From assembly GCF_020180945.1 (NCBI RefSeq), contig NZ_JAIPUL010000001.1:682001-746000 (forward strand): a stretch of DNA of 64,000 bases. The letters are read 5' to 3'. The stretch comes from Lacticaseibacillus kribbianus (GTDB lineage: Bacteria; Bacillota; Bacilli; Lactobacillales; Lactobacillaceae). Below are positions 15,727-24,029 of the stretch, one piece after another (position 1 is the stretch's first letter; every line of letters begins with the position of its first letter). The notes under the pieces are model-generated. The model searched no databases. It saw only the letters and a list, made by a program, of their open reading frames with translations, and was not told the origin of the DNA. Both the position numbers and the translations under genes were made by a program.

Positions 15727-17957
15727 TCGGGGTTCCTCCTTTGGATGAGTCCAATCGTGATGAGAAGCAGGGCGACACCCGCGACGAGCCCGCCGTGCCC
15801 GCCGGTGGTCGGGAGAACGAGGGTGCCGGAGGTCAGATTGGTCAGCTCGAGCTGGTTGGCCGCCGGTCCGGGTGTCAGCTCGGCGGTCAACTCGCCGCCG
15901 CTGACCGCCGTCAGGGTGCCGCTGGGCGTCAGAGTGAACAGCGTGGTGTGGCCGTCGATCATCAGCTCGTGGCGCCCCGGAGCCAGACCACTGAAGCCAG
16001 TTGAGGTGTGGGTCGCGGTTTCGCTGCTCGGACCGTACAGCCTGGCGTTCGCCCAGTCCAGCGCGCCGGTCAGGGTGAAGGACTTGAGGGTCAGGACAGG
16101 TGTCGGCGGCGTGCCGGCGGGCAGCAGTGATGGCACGGAGACGTCTTTGTTGCCGATGATCTGGAAGGCGATGGTTGAGCTCGTGAAGCCGCTGGGGGCG
16201 GCCAGAGCCGCCGTGTAGTTCCCAGTCGGGAGCTTGACGGCCAGACTATCCTGTGCAGAAAATGTTTTCGTGTCTGTCCCGCGCGTGATGAGAAGGTCCG
16301 GCCGGCTACCGTCCGCCGCCTTGGGGACCTCCCAGCTCAGCGTCAAGGTCTTGGGGGTTAGCGTCATCGCGATCTCCTTTTGAGCCGAGAGATCATTGAT
16401 TCGCTCGGTGTCGCTTGTGGTGACATAGTTAATCATCGGCTTGGCAACAAACGTGTATTGAATCGGCACGTGGTTGAGGTAGACGCTCAATGCAATTGTG
16501 AATTTGTTGGCGCCATTATCGGAAAAGGCGAGGGGGCCTCCCGGTTGGTAGTTCGGTGGGGTGTGCGGAACAGCATAGTAAGAGTGGTCGTCTAGGGCGA
16601 TTTTCCAGCCATTGACACTGCTCACAATGGTTTGGGTGATGGTAATGGTCTGCCTGATTAGAGCGCCTTCACCCTTGGCGGCCACCGGTTGGTAGTAAAG
16701 AAACCAAGGCGGCGTGGTCGGAACGGTCAGCCGTGTGGCGGTGCTGACCGGCCAAAAGGTGCCGTCCTTGTAAGGTAGTGTTAGGATCACATCGTACGTG
16801 ATGCGAAACCCGTCGCGGAAGGTGGGGCTGCTCGCCAGGGTCAGCCCGCCGACGGATAGGCTCGAGCCGTCTTGCTGAATGGCGGACGCGCTGTATGCAG
16901 GGGGAGAGGTGGCGGCAACCTGGTCATCTGCCGTTACGCGCAGCCAGTCAAGCTTCGGCGTCCCGGCAAGGGCGAAGGCCGGCCCCAGCTGATCCTGCCA
17001 GTCCGCGTTGATGATGCGGGAAAAGGCCGGCGCCACGAGCTGATTCAGGGCGCTGCGCCGCGCGTCCGGTGTGGCACCGTCGAGGATACGGCCGCCGCCA
17101 CCGACGAGGATGCGATCGGCCGCCTCGTTCGGCACCGCCGCCATATCAATTAGGTCCCTGCGACTATCCGGAAGTGGTGCCAGTGAGCTCGAGACGATTG
17201 CTTGTGTTGCACCGGTGGCGGTAGCGGCGGGCGGACCTGCGGTAAGCGCGGCCGCCCCGTCGGTCAGTGTGATGATGCGCTTGGTGGCGGTCGGCCGTTC
17301 ACCGGATTTTGAATCTACCAGCAGCGCGCTGGCGACCTGGAAGCTGCAATCGATGGCGGGGTCTGGATTGGCGGACAGCATGAGCGCGGTAAGGGCCGCG
17401 GGATCGTTGGTAAAGCGCCGGGTACCCGAAAGCTGCGGGACCGTGCTTTGAAGCGCGTCGCCGTTGCGGTGGCTGATGATGACCGCAACCTGGGTGTTGG
17501 CCGTCGCGGTCATCAGGCCGGCTGCCAGCTCGTCCAGCACTGCCGAAGCCTGCGCCTGCTAAGCCGGCGACACGGCGATCACCAGTACCAGGTCCTCGGC
17601 CTGGGTGGGTTGCGCCGGGCCGGCGAGTGTCTCGGTCGTGACGGTGAAGCCGGTGGTGGTTGTCTCGATGGTGCGCCGCGTCAGGCCGCCGCGGTTCGAG
17701 TCATCGGTGAAGGCGTAGTAGGCATTCCCGCCGACTGACACCTGCGGAATTGACGGGACTGCCTCAGCCGCCAGATTCCAGGTTGTGCCGCCACCCGAGA
17801 AGCCGGCGCTGGGGAAGGGATTGGTCGCGGCGGTCAGGTCACTTGCATTGAGTGTCTGAACCGGCAGCGCCAGCCAAATCGCTGCGGTCACGGTCGCTGT
17901 CAGCACCAACGCGGTCATGAGCGCCACCAAGGGGCGCAGGAGCCATCTACGAAGCAT
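15723..17957 (-). pseudogene. VWA-domain pilus tip adhesin gene interrupted by an in-frame amber codon
   Basis: One 745-codon reading frame for a sortase-anchored tip pilin, with a TAG at 17559-17561 (codon 133). The N-terminal part has a good RBS (GGAGGTGA), a membrane/signal helix and the start of a von Willebrand A domain, ending DLVLVIAVSPA. The same frame continues after the stop as QAQASAVLDELAAGL through RIITLTDG to sorting signal LPTTG and an RRR-type tail. The expected metal-site motif DxSxS reads AVSPA, so the first Asp and last Ser are missing too. Translation restarting at GTG 17540 would lack a signal peptide. A sequencing error cannot be excluded. Confidence 0.8.
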
Positions 17958-18081
17958 GGGGTCACCTCCAATTGTCGGTCATCAAGAGATTACGCCTAAG
18001 TGCGCAATTTTCGCTGTGATGGACCTCAAAATTTTCAGACCACGCGGCATGCTCTGAGCTGGCGGGCCCGAGGGGATGGCG

Positions 18082-18087
18082 TATAAT
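18082..18087 (+). promoter_or_regulatory. TATAAT box before the 481-aa orphan gene
   Basis: Consensus -10 about 20 bases before the start codon; no recognisable -35. Confidence 0.5.
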
Positions 18088-18107
18088 GGTTGAAACGGAG
18101 GTAAACG

Positions 18108-19553
18108 ATGAAATCAGTCCCATTCGCGCCCGCGCTGCGTCCGCTCTGGCAGCGCTTCACCCAATCCGCGTCGTATCGTCAACTCGAGGTGACCTACCCG
18201 GCCGATCAGATTCGGGCGGCGGTCGGGCTGCTCGGCTCGGCCATGACCGCGGTCACGCCGTTACCACCAGCCTCCTGGCATGTTTTTGAGCTTGCCAAGG
18301 GGTTGAACCACTTGGCCGGCTTCCTCAACCGGGCGACGACCAATCCTGAGGCGGTCACCGCACTGCTTGAGATTGCGCAGGCCTTCCTGTTGGTCGCCGC
18401 AAGTGCCAACCTGATCGGGTTGACCCCGGGCGAGGTGGTGAGCGCACTGCGACCGCACCACGCGGCGGCCAAAGCGGCGGTGACGCGTCCGGGCCAGCTT
18501 GACGTGATTGAAGATCCACGCCTACCTAGCTTTCACGAGGCGACCTACGTTGAGCTCATCACGACTGCCCAGGCGTGGGTGGACCGGTTTTTGGTTGCAC
18601 CGATTGGCCGCAAACAGACCCTTAGCGCGGACTTATGCGGACTTTTGCTGACGGCGTTAGTCGAGGCTGGCTACAAGTGGCGCCGAAAGACTCCTCAAAC
18701 TTGGACCCCGGCGATGCTTCAAGAGACAATGGTTGACTTGTTCGCCTGCGAGCTGCCGATCGATCGAACCACAGTCGGGTTGGTTGCGCCGCTGTTGCGC
18801 AATTTTCTCACTTTCGTGGGCAAGCAGGGATGGCTGCGACCGGAGGTGGTTGGCCGTGACCTGCGCGCGGTTGACGGTGCCGTGCCCGAAATGACGGCTG
18901 CCGCTGCGGACCCCGAGCGCTGGCACCCGCGCAAGCGCGTCGTGATGGCCATGGTGGCCGCTGGCATCGATCTGAGCGATGAGGCCGCGGTTCGCCGCTT
19001 CGCCCAGCGGTACGAGGAGGTGCAGGCGGTTCACGACGCGCTACACCTGCCGCGTTTTGCACAGTCGCCGCTGGTGTACCAGCCGGATGACCGCCACCAG
19101 GACCTGCCACACGTTGAGACGGCTGGCGATCGCCGGTGGACCAAGGCGACCGCGACGCGGATGCACAACGCCGGCATCGATGCGGCGCGCCTAGTGTGGA
19201 GTGACACGGCCAACGCCGCACTGCGTGAGCAGGTCGACCAGCAAAAGGCGGTGCTCGCCGTTGCGGCCTGGTACGACGGGCTGTACGCGACGGCGCTGCA
19301 GACGCCCAAGCGGTGGTCGGCGGCGGCCGCGGGACCGGTGCTCGCCGGGCTGCGGCGCACCGCCGACTTCGAAGCCTACCGAACGGTGCTGCTCGCGTTG
19401 ATTTCGCAGCTTGGCCGGCACGAGACCCTGACGCCTCAGCAGGTGACCGAGCTGAGCGCCTTGCTCCGGCCGTTCGCCACTCCGACGGCGGATAGCGGCA
19501 AAATCATCTCACTGGCTTCCGTGCGTGCCCGCAAGATGCAGCGGCACCGGTGA
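18108..19553 (+). CDS. 481-aa protein of unknown function
   Basis: A largely helical, soluble-looking protein with no signal peptide, no convincing membrane helix and few cysteines. Composition is rich in Ala, Leu, Arg and Val. The middle part (about 130-260) and the C-terminal part (345-450) look like separate helical bundles, and the end is basic (SVRARKMQRHR). No family or catalytic motif was recognised. RBS CGGAGG precedes ATG. It is monocistronic, divergent from the pilus operon and closed by a strong hairpin. GC-rich third positions match the neighbours, so it is not an obvious recent import. Confidence 0.75.
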   Translation: MKSVPFAPALRPLWQRFTQSASYRQLEVTYPADQIRAAVGLLGSAMTAVTPLPPASWHVFELAKGLNHLAGFLNRATTNPEAVTALLEIAQAFLLVAASANLIGLTPGEVVSALRPHHAAAKAAVTRPGQLDVIEDPRLPSFHEATYVELITTAQAWVDRFLVAPIGRKQTLSADLCGLLLTALVEAGYKWRRKTPQTWTPAMLQETMVDLFACELPIDRTTVGLVAPLLRNFLTFVGKQGWLRPEVVGRDLRAVDGAVPEMTAAAADPERWHPRKRVVMAMVAAGIDLSDEAAVRRFAQRYEEVQAVHDALHLPRFAQSPLVYQPDDRHQDLPHVETAGDRRWTKATATRMHNAGIDAARLVWSDTANAALREQVDQQKAVLAVAAWYDGLYATALQTPKRWSAAAAGPVLAGLRRTADFEAYRTVLLALISQLGRHETLTPQQVTELSALLRPFATPTADSGKIISLASVRARKMQRHR

Positions 19554-19571
19554 GGCCAGAACGAAAGAAAG

Positions 19572-19608
19572 GGCGCTGACCGTTTCCTGTGGGGAAACGG
19601 TCAGCGCC
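19572..19608. terminator. Bidirectional hairpin between convergent genes
   Basis: Perfect 16-base-pair stem (19572-19587 with 19593-19608). The minus-strand side is followed by a T-rich stretch, the plus side only by TTTGG. Confidence 0.7.
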
Positions 19609-19638
19609 ATTTGGTGTTTTGTTGGCTAGGTGCTAGGG

Positions 19639-21222
19639 TCAGTACACGCGGTCCGAGTCACCGGTCGGCGAGTCGTTGGATGTATTGGCGTTGTTGTCGT
19701 AGACCTTGTACATCGCTGGCACGGTTTCACCGTTGCTAGTGGTGGTGGCCATGCTGGCGACCTTGTAGACGGTGTCGCCGTAGTCGTCCTCGCCATCGGA
19801 TACGACGTTCAGGTTCCCGGTGAAGGTCTGAACGCGCTCGTCTTTTTCATAGTCGGTGTAATCCACCGTGTAGGTCATGTCGAAGCTGACCTGCCATGTG
19901 TTGACGTCGGTGCGCGAGACCTTGCGAACGTTGCCACCAAAGCCCGAGTAGGACACGTCGTCGCGCTTGGCGTAGCGGTCGCCGACGTCATGGAAGAACT
20001 TGTAGGCGTTGTTGGCGGTGTCTTGGAAGTAATCCGACAGGTCCGAATCGCTGTCGGACGACAGGGCCTGCACGCCACTCAGGACGTTGTAGACCAGATT
20101 GTCGGCCGTGTCCTCGCTCAGCGTCTTCTTGCTGTTCAGGCTGGCATCACCGTCGATGTTGCGGCTCACGTCGTAGTCGTTGGCCGGGTTGTACTTGCTC
20201 GAGGTGACGTCACCGGACTTGAAGGTCTTGGTGACGAAAAACTTCATGCCCTTGACGTACAGCACCGGCCCAATGTTAGCGGCGCCATCCTTGATCGTCC
20301 CGAGCTTGTCGCCGTTGGTGTCGGTGACCGTGCCACCCTCAAGATCGGAGTCGATGGCGAGCTTGACCGTGGTGAAGTCGAACGCGACTGGCTCCTGGCT
20401 GCCGTTGGAATCGACGGTGGTCTTCAGCTTGGCCGTGGCCTTTTTGCCCGCCACCTCGCCGCTGGCGGCGAAGGTGTAGGCTCCCGGCAGGAGCGGACCG
20501 GCCTTCACCGACTTTTTGCCGGCGGCGGTGGTCAAAAGGGTCTTGCCGTCCTGGGTCAGCTTGACGCCCGTACGCCGGGAACTCAGCGTGACGTAGGTCG
20601 GCGCGTCAGCGGTCAGCACGTACTTGGGGAAAAGCAGCCAGTGCTTGCCGCGCACGCCCAGGCGAACGCCGTAACGGGTGCTTGAGTGGCCCTGAATGCT
20701 GCGGGTGAAGTTGGCCAGACGCTCCTTGTCCGCACGCAGGTAGGTCACGAACGGCTTGACGGTGCGGGTGTTGAGCTTCAGCACCGAGTCATTGGTCGCC
20801 ATGTTGGCGGCAAACTGGTCGGTGGAGCCGCTGGTGATCACCTTGACCAAGCGGGTCACCTGGCGCTCCGGGGCGTAGTAGCTCTTGAGGCCGAGGTAGC
20901 CGCCAATCAGGACGACGGCGACGCCGAGGCCGACGCCCAGCTTGATCTTGGTGCCCTTGCTCATCGGCTTGGCCGGCGCCGCGCTGCGGCTTGGGGTCTG
21001 GTGTGGTGCGGCCGGCTGCGGGGTTGGCGCAACCGGCTGAGTGGCGGCCTGCGTGGTCGGCTGAGCAGCGCCGGCGGTTGGCGTCTCGGCAGGCTGTGGG
21101 GTCAGATCGAAGCCACAGTTCGGGCAGAAGCGGTCGTCGACCGTCACCTTGGTGCCGCAGTTCGGACAAAACTGCGCGGCGGCGCCGGCGCCAGTGTCTG
21201 CGTCATAGTAGAAGGTTGTCAT
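19639..21222 (-). CDS. Zinc-ribbon membrane protein, TcaA/YvbJ-like
   Basis: A 527-aa protein with an N-terminal zinc ribbon (FCPNCGTKV and FCPNCGFDL, residues about 18-40), a Pro/Thr/Ala-rich linker, one transmembrane helix (about 95-113) and a large extracellular part. That part has beta-rich modules such as the one around PLLPGAYTFAASGEV, an arrangement known from TcaA-type proteins of Firmicutes tied to cell-wall stress and glycopeptide susceptibility. It follows a second zinc-ribbon membrane protein by 9 bases, so the two are co-transcribed. The extracellular ligand is unknown. Confidence 0.8.
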   Translation of the reverse strand: MTTFYYDADTGAGAAAQFCPNCGTKVTVDDRFCPNCGFDLTPQPAETPTAGAAQPTTQAATQPVAPTPQPAAPHQTPSRSAAPAKPMSKGTKIKLGVGLGVAVVLIGGYLGLKSYYAPERQVTRLVKVITSGSTDQFAANMATNDSVLKLNTRTVKPFVTYLRADKERLANFTRSIQGHSSTRYGVRLGVRGKHWLLFPKYVLTADAPTYVTLSSRRTGVKLTQDGKTLLTTAAGKKSVKAGPLLPGAYTFAASGEVAGKKATAKLKTTVDSNGSQEPVAFDFTTVKLAIDSDLEGGTVTDTNGDKLGTIKDGAANIGPVLYVKGMKFFVTKTFKSGDVTSSKYNPANDYDVSRNIDGDASLNSKKTLSEDTADNLVYNVLSGVQALSSDSDSDLSDYFQDTANNAYKFFHDVGDRYAKRDDVSYSGFGGNVRKVSRTDVNTWQVSFDMTYTVDYTDYEKDERVQTFTGNLNVVSDGEDDYGDTVYKVASMATTTSNGETVPAMYKVYDNNANTSNDSPTGDSDRVY

Positions 21223-21231
21223 GTGGGCCTC

Positions 21232-22167
21232 CTAAAACAGGTTTTGCAGCATGCTGTACAGGGAGCTGCCGAACACTGAGAAGACAATCATGTTGACGGC
21301 AATCAGGCAGACGTTGACCAGGACCATCACGTAGATCGGGTCCATACCGGTCGGCTGCTGCGGGCCGAAGGAAATCTGGTAGAAGGCGACAGTCGTGAAC
21401 GTGAAGTCCAGGGCGATGAGAATCACAATCAGCATGATGGTTGCAACGCCTGCGACGAAGCCGAGGACGGCGGCGGCAAAGCTCAGGAAGACCACAATGG
21501 CCATCCGCTGCTGGTAGGCGGTCAAAAGCGCCCAGAAGTCGCTGGCGGTGCCGGTGACGGCGCGGCGGGCGACGAAGGCCCCGACGTAGTAAACCGCGTT
21601 GACGGCTAACAGCAGGAAGAACAGGCGAAAGCCGGTCCCCCAGATGGCGGAGTTGGCGGTGGAGCTGACGGCGCCGCCGATGGCCGTGCCGAACAGGCTG
21701 GTGGTCGGGGCGGCCACGGTGTTGGCGGCCGCAAACATCGGCTTGATGATTGCAATCGTGGTGAACAGGGTGATCAAAAGCAGCGAGGTGAGCCCGTACC
21801 AGCGGCCGCCCGGGTTGTTGGTCGCGGTCGGATGCTTGATGCCGGCAATCAGCCAGCTCCAGTAGTTGAGACCGGCCTGCTTGGCGTTGGCCAGGCTGTC
21901 GGACTGCGGCGCGGCGGGCTGCTGAGCCGGTGCGGCTTGCTGGGCCTGGCCGGTCGGTTGCGGTGCCGGTTCAGGTTGCGGTGCTGGCGTTGGCTCGGGC
22001 TGTGGTTCGGGTGTCGGCTGTGGCGCCGGGCTCGGTTCCGGTTGTGGTGTCTGCTGTGGTTCCGGTGCACTGCCGGTCACCGGTGCGGTGGCAAAGTTGT
22101 AGCCGCAGTGGGTGCAGAACTTGGCGCTTTCGGCCTGCTCGGCCCCGCATTGAGGACATGTCTTCAT
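21232..22167 (-). CDS. Zinc-ribbon membrane protein with Pro/Glu/Gln-rich linker
   Basis: A 311-aa protein with an N-terminal zinc ribbon (CPQCGAEQAESAKFCTHCG), then about 60 residues of Pro-Glu-Pro-Gln repeats, then about five transmembrane helices to the C-terminus (pattern of DUF6574-type proteins, by memory). ATG 22167 has AAGGAAAG upstream. It is co-transcribed with the TcaA-like gene; such zinc-ribbon pairs are thought to act together at the membrane, but no activity is established. The linker repeats are low complexity and make a region prone to length variation. Confidence 0.75.
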   Translation of the reverse strand: MKTCPQCGAEQAESAKFCTHCGYNFATAPVTGSAPEPQQTPQPEPSPAPQPTPEPQPEPTPAPQPEPAPQPTGQAQQAAPAQQPAAPQSDSLANAKQAGLNYWSWLIAGIKHPTATNNPGGRWYGLTSLLLITLFTTIAIIKPMFAAANTVAAPTTSLFGTAIGGAVSSTANSAIWGTGFRLFFLLLAVNAVYYVGAFVARRAVTGTASDFWALLTAYQQRMAIVVFLSFAAAVLGFVAGVATIMLIVILIALDFTFTTVAFYQISFGPQQPTGMDPIYVMVLVNVCLIAVNMIVFSVFGSSLYSMLQNLF

Positions 22168-22227
22168 ATGAATTCTTTCCTTCCTGACTGTGATGAGTGA
22201 AAAAATAATGTCAATATAACAACCTAA

Positions 22228-22256
22228 ATAATACGACACCGCGCGCGACACCGCAA
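22228..22256 (-). promoter_or_regulatory. Promoter of the zinc-ribbon pair
   Basis: On the minus strand TTGCGG, 17 bases, TATTAT, in an AT-rich patch about 60 bases before the start. Confidence 0.5.
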
Positions 22257-22352
22257 TCGGTTGAATAAAAAAACTATTTTGCAGATATGCAAGCCGCCGC
22301 CCGGGGGGCGGTGGAGGATAGTTACGGCCAATGGCACACATCCGGGGAACTG

Positions 22353-22361
22353 TGTTAGAAT
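22353..22361 (+). promoter_or_regulatory. Extended -10 promoter of the FGE-type gene
   Basis: TGTTAGAAT, the same box as before the VanZ-like gene, about 40 bases before the start. Confidence 0.5.
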
Positions 22362-22404
22362 GAGACCGCATTCAAATTTTGGCTGCGGCCATGGAGGCTA
22401 GGAC

Positions 22405-23340
22405 ATGCAACACATTCCAGGCGGAACTTATCAGATTGGCACCAACGACCGGACCAAGGGATTCTTTGAGGACAACGAGACGCCCAAGGTGACGGTTCAC
22501 GTGGGGGACTTTGAGATTGGGGCGACCACGGTCACAAATTCCGAGTTTCAGGCGTTCGTGACGGCCACCGGCTACCGCACTGAGGCAGAGCAATTCGGCA
22601 ACAGCTTCGTGTTCCACCTCCTGGCCAGCGACGAGACCAAGGCGGCCAACCAGCCGGTTCCGGGAATGCCCTGGTGGTACGCGGTGGCCGGTGCGGACTG
22701 GGCGCACCCCTTCGGCCCGGAGTCGACGCTTGAGGGGCTGGCGGATCACCCCGTGGTGCACGTGTCGCGCACCGACGCGCTGGCGTACTGCACCTGGGCA
22801 GACGCGACGCTGCCCACGGAAGTCGAGTGGGAGGTCGCTGCGCGTGGGGGCACCGACTACGACCACTGGTACTGGGGGGATGCCCTGATGGCCGGTGGCA
22901 CCTACCACTGCAACACGTTCCAGGGCGATTTTCCCTACACGAATTCGGCCGAAGACGGCTTCGTCGGCACCGCGCCGGTTCACAGCTTCGAACCCAACGG
23001 CTACGGGCTATACCAGCCGATCGGCAACGTCTGGGAGTGGTGCCTCAACCCGGCACGCATCCCGCTCAGCAGCCTGGCAATGCTGTCGGCCAAGGACTTT
23101 GCGGCGATGGACAAGCTTGAGCCGAACCTGACCTTCGCGACGCGCGGCGGATCGTTTCTCTGCCACGACTCGTACTGCAAGCGGTACCGCATCAGCGCGC
23201 GCAACGGCGAGGCGGGGCAGTCCTCGGCGTCCAACCTCGGCTTCCGCATCGTGCGCCACGTGACCGATCAGGTGACTGCGCCGGCGGCTGCGCGTGCTGG
23301 CGCGACCCACCCGGCGGACTGCTGCCTGCCTCGGCGGTGA
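22405..23340 (+). CDS. Formylglycine-generating enzyme family protein (SUMF1-type)
   Basis: A 311-aa protein of the FGE-sulfatase fold. FGEs oxidise a sulfatase Cys to formylglycine using a copper-binding Cys pair. The whole C-terminal signature is present: GGSFLCHDSYCKRYRISAR with Cys253 and Cys258 spaced as in true FGEs, then SSASNLGFR. Earlier landmarks are HIPGGTYQIGT at the start, PTEVEWEVAARGG and GNVWEWC. No signal peptide. The last residues contain an unusual Cys-Cys (ADCCLPRR). No sulfatase gene is visible in the window, so the client is unknown; EgtB-like relatives lack the Cys pair. Confidence 0.88.
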   Translation: MQHIPGGTYQIGTNDRTKGFFEDNETPKVTVHVGDFEIGATTVTNSEFQAFVTATGYRTEAEQFGNSFVFHLLASDETKAANQPVPGMPWWYAVAGADWAHPFGPESTLEGLADHPVVHVSRTDALAYCTWADATLPTEVEWEVAARGGTDYDHWYWGDALMAGGTYHCNTFQGDFPYTNSAEDGFVGTAPVHSFEPNGYGLYQPIGNVWEWCLNPARIPLSSLAMLSAKDFAAMDKLEPNLTFATRGGSFLCHDSYCKRYRISARNGEAGQSSASNLGFRIVRHVTDQVTAPAAARAGATHPADCCLPRR

Positions 23341-23482
23341 TACAGAACTGGGATAATGAATCACACAAAAAGGATAGAATTGGATGCGCAGTGACCTGCC
23401 TTGCCGCGGTACACTTGAGACGAAGCCGCGGCGGGTGTTCTCCTGCCTGTCGTGGCCACCAATTTTTCCAAAGGAGCCAGCC

Positions 23483-23848
23483 ATGAACGAAACTTTCCTT
23501 GAGGTCCTGAAGCACGAGGGCCCTGTCACCATCATCACCGTGAACGCCAATCCGGCGCATGTCGTCAACACCTGGATGTCCTACGTGACCGTTGCCGACA
23601 ATCAACTGCTGATTCCCGCGGCGGGGATGCACAGCATCGAGACCGACTTTGCCACCGACAACCGGGTCACCTTGACCTTCGGCAGCAAGGACGTGGTCGG
23701 CACCGTGGGGCCCGGGGCGGGCTTTCACGTCCACGGTCGCGGGCACTTCGAAACCGAAGGCGCGGCCTTCGACGCCAAGCAGGCGCAGTTTCCCTGGCTG
23801 TCACGGCTTCTGGTCGTGACCATCGACGACATCGAGCAGAAAATCTAG
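23483..23848 (+). CDS. FMN-binding split-barrel (pyridoxamine-phosphate-oxidase-like) protein
   Basis: A 121-aa cytoplasmic protein resembling the small PNPOx-like flavin-binding family. The core runs VTIITVNANPAHVVNTW, then beta strands with NRVTLTFGSKDVVGTVGPG and GFHVHGRGHFETEG. Such single-domain proteins bind FMN as dimers; substrates are mostly unknown. ATG 23483 has AAAGGAG 6 bases upstream and homology starts there. The in-frame upstream extension has no RBS. It ends convergently with an ABC transporter gene across a large palindrome. Confidence 0.75.
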   Translation: MNETFLEVLKHEGPVTIITVNANPAHVVNTWMSYVTVADNQLLIPAAGMHSIETDFATDNRVTLTFGSKDVVGTVGPGAGFHVHGRGHFETEGAAFDAKQAQFPWLSRLLVVTIDDIEQKI

Positions 23849-23936
23849 CCAAGCACTGGGGGCTGCCCATGCGTCGCCAGCTGAAGTACAGGTCATCTGC
23901 AGCGCAGTCGCAGACCGGCAGTCATACCCACAAGCC

Positions 23937-23991
23937 AAAGGAGCCTGCCGCGCATTTTCCGAGTTCGGGAAATGCGTGGCAGGCTCCTTTT
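23937..23991. repeat. 55-base palindrome, copy 1 of a dispersed hairpin element
   Basis: Long near-perfect stem of about 24 base pairs with TTTT at the plus-strand end, probably a bidirectional terminator between convergent genes. Its core GCCTGCCGCG ... CGTGGCAGGC recurs at 52522-52581, including the same G-U wobble. Confidence 0.7.
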
Positions 23992-24029
23992 ACGCTGGGC
24001 CAAGCCCGACTAACGGGCCCGGTCGTTGA

